Shown here: one piece after another, positions 19,911-28,968 of the stretch | Numbering within the stretch: the first letter of the stretch is position 1 | How the letters are laid out: each line of letters opens with the position of its first letter | Assembly (NCBI RefSeq): GCF_002220865.2 | Contig: NZ_NHRJ02000002.1 | Coordinates: 1-64,000, forward strand | DNA from: Paenibacillus xerothermodurans | GTDB lineage: Bacteria; Bacillota; Bacilli; Paenibacillales; NBRC-103111 | DNA length: 64,000 bases | Direction: 5' to 3' | Made by a program: the position numbers and the translations under genes | The notes under the pieces: generated by a model | The model's input: only the letters and a program-made list of their open reading frames with translations | What the model was told of the DNA's origin: nothing | Database searches by the model: none

Positions 19911-20294
19911 AGTTCCGACATCGCTGAAAACGCTCCGCTTTCATAAACCAGCCCCAGCGCATCAAAACACGCCTCAGCACAAATTTATCCGAGTCAACTG
20001 CAGCCCCAACACAATGCATCTGTGGTGCTGGTCGGCATTTGGCTGTTTTTATTTGCTGAATTTCAAAGGATAAGGTTTTGGTATTGAATTAATATCGCCG
20101 GCAGCCTTGTCCTGATGTTTATTTGAGTATCAGAAAAGTGAATTCCGCTGCTGCTCCCTAAATGAAGTTCGTCAGTGGATCCACTGGTCTATTTGTTTAG
20201 CTGTTATGCGCAAGGGGTAATAGACCGCGAACACGAAAGGCCCGCTTCAACACAAGCGGCCAAAATCCATCTTAGAGCTAGGGAGGTTTTTGAG
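19911..20294 (+). other. Non-coding stretch with a possible membrane protein relic
   Basis: Near 20031-20126 one frame reads VLVGIWLFLFAEFQRIRFWY, an in-frame stop, then INIAGSLVLMFI, which looks like the end of a small membrane protein. Nothing else is recognised. The last bases hold the GGGAGG site of the next gene. Confidence 0.3.
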
Positions 20295-20849
20295 ATGAGT
20301 AAACAGCTCGTAGGAGTATTTAACACGGAACTTGAAGCCATTCGTTCCATTGAGCAATTAAAAGAACAAGGTTATAATGCGGACGACATTTCCGTAATAG
20401 GTAAAAACCAAAGCGATTTGGATGAGATACAAAATGAAACCGGCACTAAGGCTCGCGAGGGGGTTGTTACGGGGGCGACTACCGGCGGCGTGTTAGGCGG
20501 GCTGGCCGGTCTTACGTTGGGTATAATTGCAATGGCGATTCCGGGTGTAGGCCCGATCGTTGCGGCTGGCCCAATCGCGGCTACTTTAACCGGCGCCGCC
20601 GTTGGGGCCGGAACCGGTGGTTTAGTCGGTGGTTTAATGGGCGCCGGGATTCCGGAGGTTGAAGCGCGAGACTATGAACGTCACGTACAGGAAGGCAAAA
20701 TATTGGTGTTGGTTGAGAGAAGTGGGCTCCATGACGACAAAGTGATAAATACTTTTCGGAGCAATAATTCTCTGAACTCCCGCAGTTACACTGCAGACGG
20801 AGTCCCATCGGCCGACGGACATGGACCGCATGACATCACCCCACGATAA
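20295..20849 (+). CDS. General stress protein with YflT-like domain and glycine zipper
   Basis: A 184-residue protein. The N-terminal part, SKQLVGVFNTELEAIRSIEQ LKEQGY followed by DDISVIGKN, is the heat-induced stress protein YflT/GSP17M-type domain. The middle is a long glycine/alanine-rich membrane-like segment (GVLGGLAGLTLGIIAMAIPG and later zippers). The end has DYERHVQEGKILVLVERS. The start at 20295 follows GGGAGG; the frame extends 40 codons upstream without support. It is followed by a strong terminator, so it is monocistronic. Proteins of this kind are usually induced by sigma-B-type stress in Bacillales. Confidence 0.85.
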   Translation: MSKQLVGVFNTELEAIRSIEQLKEQGYNADDISVIGKNQSDLDEIQNETGTKAREGVVTGATTGGVLGGLAGLTLGIIAMAIPGVGPIVAAGPIAATLTGAAVGAGTGGLVGGLMGAGIPEVEARDYERHVQEGKILVLVERSGLHDDKVINTFRSNNSLNSRSYTADGVPSADGHGPHDITPR

Positions 20850-20876
20850 GCGATAAACACAATAGAACAATGGAAA

Positions 20877-20915
20877 CGAAAGAAAACGGCCGTTTGGACC
20901 GTTTTCTTTCTTTTT
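20877..20915 (+). terminator. Rho-independent terminator
   Basis: AGAAAACGG and CCGTTTTCT form a perfect nine-pair stem followed by TTCTTTTT, 30 bases after the stress protein gene. Confidence 0.9.
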
Positions 20916-21181
20916 CCCCCGGGTTGTCAGTACGCGCGAATTTACTTCAATCATCCTTTTTACTGGACTTGCGTTGGCCAAGACAATAACACATTTTTCC
21001 CCTTTGCACATACATCAATGGAAATCCAGTAGATTACCGCCGCGTTTTACAAAAGAGAGCGGGTCGCTTAATTCACGTTTAATCAACCTGGTTTATATTT
21101 AAATTATTGAACGCAAAAGCATCTTTCAACGAGTGCTCAGTTTGCATACAACATCAGACGCATCAGGAGGGACAAGTCGCT

Positions 21182-21808
21182 ATGGGAATTCATACTTACT
21201 TCCGATCTTTAAATGAATTGGAAAGAATCACTCGTTGCCCGGGAAAATTTAAATTTGAAGAGCATAGCGTAGCGGCTCATTCATGGAAGGTAGTCCAGTA
21301 TGCCAAAACGCTCGCCAATATCGAAGAGATGAACGGCTCAGTAATCAACTGGAAAAAGCTCTACGAAATTACCAGTAGCCATGATTACGGCGAAATTTTC
21401 ATAGGTGATATTAAAACGCCTGTTAAGCACGCTTCACCTGAACTCCGATTGTTGATTCAGCAAGTTGAAGAAGGAATGGTGAATAACTTTATAGAAGAGC
21501 ATATTCCTGAAGAGTACAAAGCGATTTTTTGCAACCAGCTTCGTGAGGGTAAGGATGACTCTGTGGAAGGCTTGATCCTGGAAGTTGCAGATAAAATGGA
21601 CCAGGTTTACGAAGCCTTCGCTGAACTGCAAAGAGGGAATACGGAACAGGAGTTTGTAAAAATGTATTGCAATGCTCTTAGAAAAATAAAAAATATTGAT
21701 TTGAATTGCGTGAAATATTTTTTGGAACATATTTTGCCCGACATGGTAAGTGAAGAAAGCATGTCTTCTATTGATATCAGGAAGATCACGGAAGAAGCTT
21801 TGGCTTAG
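21182..21808 (+). CDS. HD-domain hydrolase, YfbR-like 5'-nucleotidase family
   Basis: A 208-residue protein of the HD superfamily. The metal ligands are visible in EEHSVAAHSW (His), ITSSHDYGEIFIGDI (the HD pair) and LEVADKMDQ (the final Asp). YfbR-like members dephosphorylate deoxynucleoside 5'-monophosphates. The start at 21182 is set by CAGGAGGG; the frame opens 25 codons earlier without a binding site. It is monocistronic with its own terminator. Substrate in this organism is inferred only from family. Confidence 0.85.
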   Translation: MGIHTYFRSLNELERITRCPGKFKFEEHSVAAHSWKVVQYAKTLANIEEMNGSVINWKKLYEITSSHDYGEIFIGDIKTPVKHASPELRLLIQQVEEGMVNNFIEEHIPEEYKAIFCNQLREGKDDSVEGLILEVADKMDQVYEAFAELQRGNTEQEFVKMYCNALRKIKNIDLNCVKYFLEHILPDMVSEESMSSIDIRKITEEALA

Positions 21809-21819
21809 CCAGTGGGCTA

Positions 21820-21864
21820 AAAGACGACCATTATCCAGATATTTGGATAACTGGTTGTCTTTTT
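21820..21864 (+). terminator. Rho-independent terminator
   Basis: AAAGACGACCA-TTATCC pairs with GGATAA-CTGGTTGTCTTT, followed by a T-run, just after the HD-domain gene. Confidence 0.85.
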
Positions 21865-21933
21865 GCTGTTACAGCAGGTCCGTGGACCGAGGGACTTTTT
21901 AGCGGCCTCCCCCACGAAGTCTTCTTTTTTTGT

Positions 21934-22252
21934 CTACACCTTAAAATTGTTTAATGCAGGTTGCAAATCTTCTCCCGTCTTACTTAAATCGTCAGCCAAC
22001 GCCGACACTTCCTGCATGGAGGCGTTCTGTTCTTTGGCGGCCGCCGCGACGTTTTGTGTGTTTGCCGCTGATTGTTCGGCGACGGATGCAACTCCTGCCA
22101 TGAGTTGCCCCATCCGCTGCGCGCTGGCGTTGACTTGCTGCACGATCGCAGACAGTTCCTCCGATTCCAGTAGCGACTTGTTGAATGGACCTCACGATGT
22201 CTTGGAAGGCATCGCCTGTTTCGTTCACCATATGTATCCACTCGTTGACCAT
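21934..22252 (-). pseudogene. Methyl-accepting chemotaxis protein, C-terminal remnant
   Basis: The minus strand reads VNEWIHMVNETGDAFQDIVR SIQQVATGI, then after a one-base shift QQVNASAQRMGQLMAGVASV, AEQSAANTQNVAAAAKEQNA and SMQEVSALADDLSKTGEDLQ to a stop at 21934. This is the distal part of the cytoplasmic signalling coiled coil of a chemoreceptor. The sensor, membrane and HAMP parts are absent. The right end at about 22252 is abrupt. Confidence 0.8.
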
Positions 22253-22330
22253 AAATTACACGGGCTATTTACCGTTGAGACGCCTGAATGGAAAGAAGCT
22301 CACCAAATTGCTTGTAGGCGAACGGCATAA

Positions 22331-22361
22331 CGAAACAGCCTGACCCCGGAGCGGAGTCAGG
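22331..22361 (-). terminator. Terminator downstream of the cyclic phosphodiesterase gene
   Basis: GCCTGAC and GTCAGGC form a stem; on the minus strand it is followed by TGTTTCGTT. It lies 35 bases after the stop at 22396. Confidence 0.6.
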
Positions 22362-22395
22362 CGAGTACCCTGCGGGCTGCCGGCGAGATCCAGAC

Positions 22396-24829
22396 TTAGC
22401 TTACCTTTTCACCCACTCCCGGCGTTGCATCGGCTACAAACGATGCAATCTTAACAGGAAGCGTGCTATTGTTTATGTCTGCCAGCTGGACCGAGCCGTG
22501 AGCCGCGATGCTAATTTTACCTGCAGCCCGATTGGATATAAGGAAACGAATCTTACCCATCGCTTCCTTCCCTTCGCTCCGGCGCAGGTCTCCCAGGTTT
22601 GTGGCCGTAAGCTTTATTTGTTCCGGCAGCATTGTCCACTTCATATTTAACGTTTGCTCCCTCGGCGCTCGTACCGTGTTTTACCTGGATACCCGCAATA
22701 TGCGGGTTCGCGTCCAGCACTTGCAGCAGCTGCGGATCAAATTTCAAGGTCACAGACGCCGCATCCACCTTATTCGACTCGGCTAAATTCACATGCAAAT
22801 CAAACTTTTTGCCTGCATGCACCTTTTTGTGCCCTTCTAGAGATATCCGGGCCTGGGACACTTCGTCACGCGGTGACGTTCCACTCAGCTTGATCGCATA
22901 CTTTGCCGTCCCCGGTGACGATGTCTCGCTTACGTATTGCAGCATACTGTTGGCACCGATCAAGTTTTTGCCTTCGGCGGAGGCGGTAAACGTTACGTTG
23001 ACGCTGGCGTCGATCGGAGTGAAAGTCCAGTTTCTATCAGCCGTTGGATTGATTGTACCTTGCGACTTAATAAAATCCACTAGTGCTTGCCGGTTTTCGT
23101 CGGGGAAATTAAGTTTCTCCAAACCGGGATTATTGTGAATGCCGGGGAAGTTACCGCCGCCACCCGCACGATAATTGTTGGTCACAACGACGAAGTCCTG
23201 GTTCATGTCGATCGGTTGTCCATTCCATTGCAGCTGTTTGATCCGGCTAGCGGCCGCATTCGCCACATTACCGTCCGTGTTATACCTGGCCGGCTGGGTA
23301 ACATCGATCTGGTATGTCACACCATCTATCACATCGAAGTTGAAGGACGGGAAGCTTGCATTGATGAGAGGCTGTTCGTCCGCTCTGTTCGGATCAATCT
23401 GATTAAACTGACCGGCGGACATTTCGAGCCACTCTTTTACTTGTTCACCGCTCATTTTGACCATCGACACGGTGTTAGGAAATTGGTATAAAGAAGCGGT
23501 ATCTTTGATACTGATTGCTCCGGCGGGTATATTGGTGTTCAGTTTAAACGGAGCCCCGGCAGACAAAATGGGGAGACCTTGCCAATCCGTTCCCTGCAGT
23601 TTTTGTTCGGCATACCACTTTTGAGCGTGCGTCACAATTTGGATGGATGGATCGTCCTGCACCTGGGCGAAGTAGCTGAATATTTGCGCACTGGTTGTAC
23701 CTACCGTCTGCTGCACGTACTGCACCGTTCCGTCATGCTCCACTGCAACGGCATCGAGTATATCCTGATCGGCATCCACGTTCGGAATCACCGCGCCATT
23801 TTGCCTTGTGAAAATGGAGTAAGCATTGGCAGCCGTTTGATCGTCAAGCACGACCCACCTGCCGCTTCCGTCCTTAGTAAGCTTTAAATCAATCACGCCG
23901 AGATGGTCCCCCCATCCCCCAGCCTGCACCATGGCCACACCATTATAGTTGGACTCCTTCATCGTGGTATGTGTGTGTCCCAGAAGGATCGCATCTATTC
24001 CAGCAACTCCGGCCAATGCATATCCGGCATTTTCCGAACCCGGCTTATAATCGGTTTTGTCGCCTCCCCCGGTATGGGCAAGTGCCACGATAATGTCTGC
24101 TCCCGCAGCTTTCATTTGATCGACATAAATTCTGGCACTATCGACAATGTCCTTGGCGATCACTTTGCCGCTCAGGTGACTGTTGTCCCACTGCATGATT
24201 TGTGGCGGCACGAAGCCGATAACCCCCACTTTCAGTATGTGCTTGTGCCCTGCTTCGTCGACCACTTCCTTGTCAATGATCTTCCAAGGCTCGATATACG
24301 GTTGATCGTTAGTCGGATCGTTATCATGATCATCTTTAAACACATTGGCAGAAACATAAGGGAAGTTAGCGCCCTTCAAATTATTTTCCAAAAAGGCTAG
24401 ACCGTAGTTGAACTCGTGGTTCCCAAGCGTAGCGGCGTCATAATCGAGAAGGTTCATCGCCTTGTATGCCGGATGGACGGCTCCTTCTGGCAGAGGATTT
24501 ACTCGAGCCACATAATCCCCCAGCGGGCTACCCTGGATCAAGTCCCCATTATCGAAAAGCATGCTGTTTTGTGCTTCCGCCCGCTTCTGCTTAATCAAAG
24601 ATGCCGTCTTTGCCAGACCGAAGGTATCGGTCTGCTGCATGGTATAGTAGTCATAGTTAACAAGGTTCATGTGGATGTCCGTAGTCTCCATTAACCGGAG
24701 ATGAACGTTTCCGGCTTGCGCCAGTGGTGCCGTTTCTGCATGCATCGGTGCGGGCAGCGCGAGCAAGCCAGCGATTAGCGACAAAGCGAGCTTGCTTGTG
24801 ACAAGATGTTTGCTACGTAAAAGCTTCAT
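22396..24829 (-). pseudogene. Secreted 2',3'-cyclic-nucleotide phosphodiesterase/5'-nucleotidase, one-base frameshift near the C-terminus
   Basis: The first 730 or so residues are intact: a signal peptide ending near MHAET, then a metallophosphoesterase domain with METTDIHMN, DNGDLIQGSP, LGNHEFNYG and GHTHTT, and a 5'-nucleotidase C-terminal domain with MVKMSGEQVKEWLE and NNYRAGGGGNFPG. A cohesin-like module follows (KFDPQLLQVLDANP). At about 22632 an extra A in ACAAATAAA changes AAGT-IKLTATNLGDLR into AAGTNKAYGHK and ends the frame at 22553; the correct frame goes on to 22396. The enzyme core would probably still fold, so function may be kept. It salvages extracellular nucleotides. Confidence 0.85.
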
Positions 24830-25431
24830 AAATTAAATCCCCTTCCCATCACTGTTAGAGTTGTCGACTATCAGTTTAAGGAATAAACGTGAAATACATT
24901 TAAAGCGTACATGTATGTTTTGTAAATTTTTTGTTCATACAAGCTCGTTTCAATTTCCTTATGATCTGCCTCATGGAGCGGATCCTAAACATGTATTACA
25001 TAAGCGCAATTTTACTAAAACAACGGGTCGACGCTAGGCCGCCCTGTTTCCATGCTGTACTTGTCTTGTTCAAGTCATACACAAACGCAATGGTCTCGTG
25101 GGACCAATTGATCCAATGACACTAATGAGATTCCTTGCTCAGTACACCAATTCCCCCAAAAATGGAATGCTGTGCTTATGCGATGAAAAAGCCGTAGGCC
25201 CTTCTTTAGGGAAGGTTTGTCTACAGGCTGAACAGGCTGCCATGGCAGCCCTGTTTTTACGCGTAAGCGCTTTAACCAACAATTATACCTTCGCGTACGT
25301 TTTCGCGTTTTGTTGGCTGTACCCCTGCTAGGAAAAGGTGACTTCACAAATCTGTTACTGTAAAGGTTATGAATAAATTAGGACGCTTTATACATATGTT
25401 CGTGAACTCTAACGCCTGCCTATTCTGTAAT
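24830..25431. other. Intergenic region with an isolated hairpin
   Basis: No gene is supported. It holds the promoter side of the phosphodiesterase gene on the left. ACAGGCTGCC-AT-GGCAGCCCTGTTTTT at 25232-25258 is a strong terminator-like hairpin in the plus direction, with no intact gene feeding it, so it may mark a lost gene. Confidence 0.4.
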
Positions 25432-26304
25432 CTATGCGTAAAGCCTCTTCAAGAGCGATCCGAGCCTGTCTAAATTTTGTTCATTCCCTTCTTCGCAAAT
25501 GGGTTTAAGCTTGTCGTAATCTTCCTTCGATTCGAGCGTCTGACGGAAAGTAATTTCTGTCCCACCATCCACGTCCTTAAATGTAGCAGTGAGGATAAAG
25601 TGATGTCCGGTCTCGTGCCGCAGCACAATACATTCGGGGCCGATTTCTTGAAAAACGTTTCGGTTCGGATAGTCTGCACCATCGGGGCCATGCATCGTAT
25701 ACTCCCAGACTCCTCCGGGCCTTAAATCGAATGTGTGGAACGTATTCGTGAAACCGTCAGGCCCCCACCACTGGGCAAGTAGTTCCGGATCCGTCCAAGC
25801 CCGGTAGACCAAATTCCGAGGCGCATCAAGCTTACGACGAGATACCAGTTCGAACTTTTCTGCATTACTCTCCCCAAGAGATTTTCCCAGAAGGTCCAGC
25901 AATTGTTTTGTCCCGTGCTCACGTTGTTCCGGCGTATCATGGCCGTCGAAAAACGTTCCCTGCTCTGTAAAAACTAGTTTAGTACCCTCGCTAGCCGGGA
26001 CCAATTCAATGGTAGCGATGGAAACTGATATCCGGATTTGCCCTTGGTCCAGACTATATGAATACACCAGGCGTTCATTGGGTACGATTTCCTGAAAATA
26101 AGCGTCAAAGGTGAAGACAGGCCCGCCTGCAGGGCCACCCTGACTAAATTCTCGACCCCCGACGCGGAAGTCGAATACCTCGGCAGGCTGAAACCAGCGA
26201 GCTTTGACGCTCTGGTCCGACCATGCTGAAAATACTCGTTGAGGCGTGGCACGGTAAATGCGTTCAATGCGAAATGTAGTGTGAGTCGTAAATCGCTGTT
26301 GCAT
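25432..26304 (-). CDS. Tandem SRPBCC (AHSA1-type) domain protein
   Basis: A 290-residue protein made of two SRPBCC/AHSA1 domains. The first (residues 5-145) contains RIERIYRATPQRVFSAWSDQ, KARWFQPAEV and LVFTEQGTFFDG; the second (residues 150-290) contains SRRKLDAPRNLVYRAWTDPE, LLAQWWGPDGF and PICEEGNEQNLDRLGSLLKR. Each domain is normally a separate 140-150-residue protein. These folds bind small hydrophobic ligands or act on chaperones. It lies 19 bases downstream of a MerR regulator on the same strand and is probably cotranscribed with it. Confidence 0.9.
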   Translation of the reverse strand: MQQRFTTHTTFRIERIYRATPQRVFSAWSDQSVKARWFQPAEVFDFRVGGREFSQGGPAGGPVFTFDAYFQEIVPNERLVYSYSLDQGQIRISVSIATIELVPASEGTKLVFTEQGTFFDGHDTPEQREHGTKQLLDLLGKSLGESNAEKFELVSRRKLDAPRNLVYRAWTDPELLAQWWGPDGFTNTFHTFDLRPGGVWEYTMHGPDGADYPNRNVFQEIGPECIVLRHETGHHFILTATFKDVDGGTEITFRQTLESKEDYDKLKPICEEGNEQNLDRLGSLLKRLYA

Positions 26305-26323
26305 AAGATGAGTCCTCCTAAAA

Positions 26324-26797
26324 TCAATTTCTGTTCAGAAAATCGCCAAGCTCATCAAAATGGTGTTCCCAGTTCAGCCGATGTTCAATGATATACTTTT
26401 CGTGGCTCATCTTCATTGTTTCCAGCAGTGAAATAAATTCGTCAACGGAAGGTGGCTCCTGCTGGTTCATTCGCTCAGCGACGCGTTCGAGTGCAGCCAG
26501 AAGTTTCTGTTGGGTTAAAATATTTGTCCGGACCCGTTCAATTTGAATATTTACGATGTCAGACGGGGTATACGTATCGCCTTTAAGTACCAACTGAATT
26601 TCTTCAAGCGATAAGCCCAAATCTTTTAATGATAAGATTTGATGCAGTTGCTTGATGTCGGCTTCGTTATACAACCGATGACCACTATCGGAATGCCCGG
26701 ATGGTGAAAATAATCCAATCTGATCGTAAAATCGAAGGGTGCGGACTGTAAGTCCGGTTAATTTGGCAAGATCTCCTACTTTCCAACGATGCGGCAT
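26324..26797 (-). CDS. MerR-family transcriptional regulator
   Basis: A 157-residue activator-type regulator. The winged helix begins RWKVGDLAKLTGLTVRTLRF YDQIGLFSP and contains GHRLYNEADIKQLHQI; a coiled-coil dimer helix follows and the C-terminal effector part ends HFDELGDFLNRN. No metal-binding cysteines are seen, so the signal is probably organic. The start at 26797 follows AAAGGAG; an upstream frame extension lacks support. It likely controls itself and the downstream tandem SRPBCC gene. Confidence 0.92.
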   Translation of the reverse strand: MPHRWKVGDLAKLTGLTVRTLRFYDQIGLFSPSGHSDSGHRLYNEADIKQLHQILSLKDLGLSLEEIQLVLKGDTYTPSDIVNIQIERVRTNILTQQKLLAALERVAERMNQQEPPSVDEFISLLETMKMSHEKYIIEHRLNWEHHFDELGDFLNRN

Positions 26798-27027
26798 AAC
26801 CACTCCTTTCTTCGGCGCTAGCTGTTTACCGGTGTTTTTAGTGTAAAACATGCCGTTACGTAAGGTGCAAGAAGAAATTACAACAATAATTGTATTGTAC
26901 CGTAATCCCGCCACGAATGAACAATTTCATAGTGAAATCAGTATACAGTTTGATTGGGGTACTATTGCGGTTTCCCATGATCCGGATGGAAATGGTATAG
27001 AACTGGGAGAAATTAAAGTACAAGCAG

Positions 27028-27822
27028 CTATCTATTTTTTTGACAGATATATAGGCCGTGCGTGCTTATTCCTAATATGGTTCTCTCTCTACACGTTTGA
27101 AAATGATAACTGAGCCACGCATCAAACTCCTCTGCAGAGAGCTTGTCGACATATTCTTGTATGGTGTGGCTTATCCCATCCGTCCCGACATGATCAACGG
27201 GCGTGACACCGTATGCCCCCAATAATCGTTCAATCTCATCTGGGCTGGTAAAATAGGCATCCGTCCAAAAACAATCTTGATCACCTGCGAAAATGACACC
27301 GTCGGTTAGTACCTTGTCAATCACGCTATCGCGAATAAACTTTTGGTCCCTTGTCGCAAGCATCGGTATGACAGAGTATTTATTTATATAAGCTATCGCC
27401 AGATGACCGCCTGTCTTCAAAACTCTTAAGCATTCCCTAATGCAGCAGTATCGATCATTCACGTCCGTGAGATGGTACATTGGGCCAAAACACGTGACCA
27501 AGTCAAACACGCCAGTTTCAAACCTGCTTAAATCGGTGGCATTTTCAACATAGGCTTCGAGTTTTATCCCAGTTTGCTTACTTTTCTCCCTGATTATCTC
27601 AATATGCTTTGGTGTTAGATCAACCGCTACCACCTCATGTTCCCGTGCTGCATAGTGAAAAGAATAAGCTCCAGCTCCAGCACCGACGTCTAAGATTTTT
27701 GCACCGTGCGGTAAAATCTCATCCAGGACATGCGTCGTTGTCAGAAATTCGGTTTTTCTAGAATTCCTGGAGAACCGTGAATCTTCGTCGATCATCTCGT
27801 AATAATTGGACACGTTATTCAA
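27028..27822 (-). CDS. Class I SAM-dependent methyltransferase under T-box control
   Basis: A 264-residue methyltransferase. The SAM-binding motif I is AKILDVGAGAGAYSFHYAAR followed by HEVVAVDLTPKHI, and motif IV is FDLVTCFGPMYHL. The substrate is unknown. The start was placed at TTG 27822, nine bases after AGGAGG; the open frame continues upstream through the T-box leader but that part is RNA structure, not protein. The gene is directly preceded by a T-box terminator, so expression should rise when a particular tRNA is uncharged. Confidence 0.88.
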   Translation of the reverse strand: MNNVSNYYEMIDEDSRFSRNSRKTEFLTTTHVLDEILPHGAKILDVGAGAGAYSFHYAAREHEVVAVDLTPKHIEIIREKSKQTGIKLEAYVENATDLSRFETGVFDLVTCFGPMYHLTDVNDRYCCIRECLRVLKTGGHLAIAYINKYSVIPMLATRDQKFIRDSVIDKVLTDGVIFAGDQDCFWTDAYFTSPDEIERLLGAYGVTPVDHVGTDGISHTIQEYVDKLSAEEFDAWLSYHFQTCRERTILGISTHGLYICQKNR

Positions 27823-27848
27823 GCGGGGCGCCTCCTTTGGTGTATAAA

Positions 27849-28085
27849 AATAAAAAAATCCCGTCTCCGCAAAGAGACGAGATTGATGCCCGTGGTACCA
27901 CTCTAATTTGACCATTGCTGATCCTCTGTTTTGTTAACGGGGTGTTGTCCCCGATGTCCTTTACTTTGTTTTTCAAGCACATTTCTCGGAAGTGGGCTTC
28001 ATTATGGAGGTTGCATCAGGCTCGCACCGTCCCTGATTCGCTGAATGGCACCTCAACATAACTACTCTCTTCGTCATCGAATTAG
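27849..28085 (-). promoter_or_regulatory. T-box riboswitch leader
   Basis: On the minus strand the leader has an AGAGAGTAG stem I element near 28065-28075, GGACGGTGCGAGCC, the T-box sequence AGAGTGGTACCACGG at 27890-27904 and a terminator (AATCTCGTCTC/GAGACGGGATT plus T7) at 27850-27884. This matches the order in known T-boxes. The specifier lies in CATAATGAAG; with the usual spacing to GAA it would be AAU (Asn), or AUG (Met) if shifted by one, so it is left open. It controls the methyltransferase gene. Confidence 0.9.
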
Positions 28086-28217
28086 GTTATTTTTAGATTT
28101 TTGGAAATTATAAACAATAACTATGCGTTTTGCAAGCGAGAAATGACATGTTTATGCCCCAACGGCATTACGCGTATAACGACAGGTGGGCGGTCGGGCT
28201 TGCGCGCTAGGGGGGGA

Positions 28218-28292
28218 TTGTGCCATGGGAAACGCCTCAACGAGGCTCCCCGATTTTGTGCCAGTGGGAAACGCCTCAAACGAGGCTCCCCG
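28218..28292. repeat. Two adjacent direct repeats with internal palindrome
   Basis: Two copies of a roughly 36-base unit lie side by side: TTGTGCCA(G)TGGGAAACGC, then CTCAA(A)CGAGGCTCCCCG, at about 28218-28252 and 28256-28292. Each contains GCCTC/GAGGC inside GGGA/TCCC and would form a hairpin. A third hairpin, GGCTTGTTC-TGGC-GAGAAGCC, follows. They lie upstream of a small hypothetical gene. Not a CRISPR: there are only two units and no spacer. Confidence 0.6.
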
Positions 28293-28400
28293 TTTAGTGG
28301 CTTGTTCTGGCGAGAAGCCTTGCGGTGACGGGGACATGCATATGTTTGCCCAATCGGTGCATAGTAAGTAATGGATTTTTCTTCTGAGGAGGTATCGCAA

Positions 28401-28721
28401 ATGCTTGGCATGAGAGTACGGTATGACGTTGGGGACATGAACTTGAGAATAAGCAATGTAACACCCGCTGAATCTCAGACCTACGTGCTGATAACGGCAT
28501 CAGATAATCAGAATGAAATCGTGTTTGAAATGTCAATTCAGCAAGCGGATCGTTTGCAAGCTGAGCTGTTCGAAGCGCAACGGCGAAGACGAGAGAATGC
28601 CAATGAGCCCGCCGAACCCGCGGGTGCAGTCCCGTTCGCAGTGGCGCCTCCTCGCAGCCCAGCGCTTACGCCGCTCGCCGGCAATCCAGCGTTTGGCGAT
28701 CAGCCCAACCGGACGCAATGA
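28401..28721 (+). CDS. Hypothetical protein with proline-rich tail
   Basis: A 106-residue protein. The first 60 residues look folded (MLGMRVRYDVGDMNLRISNV then YVLITASDNQNEIVFEMSIQ and an alpha helix QQADRLQAELFEAQRRRR). The remainder is rich in Pro and Ala and looks disordered. Start at 28401 is supported by GAGGAGG eleven bases upstream; ten codons farther upstream are in frame but lack a site. No family is recognised. A terminator follows. Confidence 0.6.
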   Translation: MLGMRVRYDVGDMNLRISNVTPAESQTYVLITASDNQNEIVFEMSIQQADRLQAELFEAQRRRRENANEPAEPAGAVPFAVAPPRSPALTPLAGNPAFGDQPNRTQ

Positions 28722-28778
28722 GTGTGCAGATCTGAACACCGCGGGGCAGGTCCATCGCCCTCGCCGAAAACAGTCACA

Positions 28779-28803
28779 GGTCACTCACTCGAGTGGCCTT
28801 TTG
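28779..28803 (+). terminator. Terminator of the hypothetical gene
   Basis: GGTCACTC-ACTC-style stem pairing GGTCACTC with GAGTGGCC, followed by TTTT, about 60 bases after the stop at 28721. Confidence 0.65.
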
Positions 28804-28968
28804 GCGTTACAAACTTCGCCTGCACGCGGTAAAGTGGAACGCCAACCCGCTCCACACGGCACGCGGTGATGCAGAATTCGAATATAACCAGGTGATAAAT
28901 AAATTCCCAATTTGATCCATACATTTGCGGGTGCTGTCAGCTAACAATTACTCGCCATGGGCTTGAAT

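Noticed and set aside
27823..27915. N-terminal extension of the methyltransferase
   Set aside because: It translates the T-box terminator; a TTG with AGGAGG at 27822 is the better start.
28218..28292. CRISPR array
   Set aside because: Only two units, almost no spacer between them and no cas genes.
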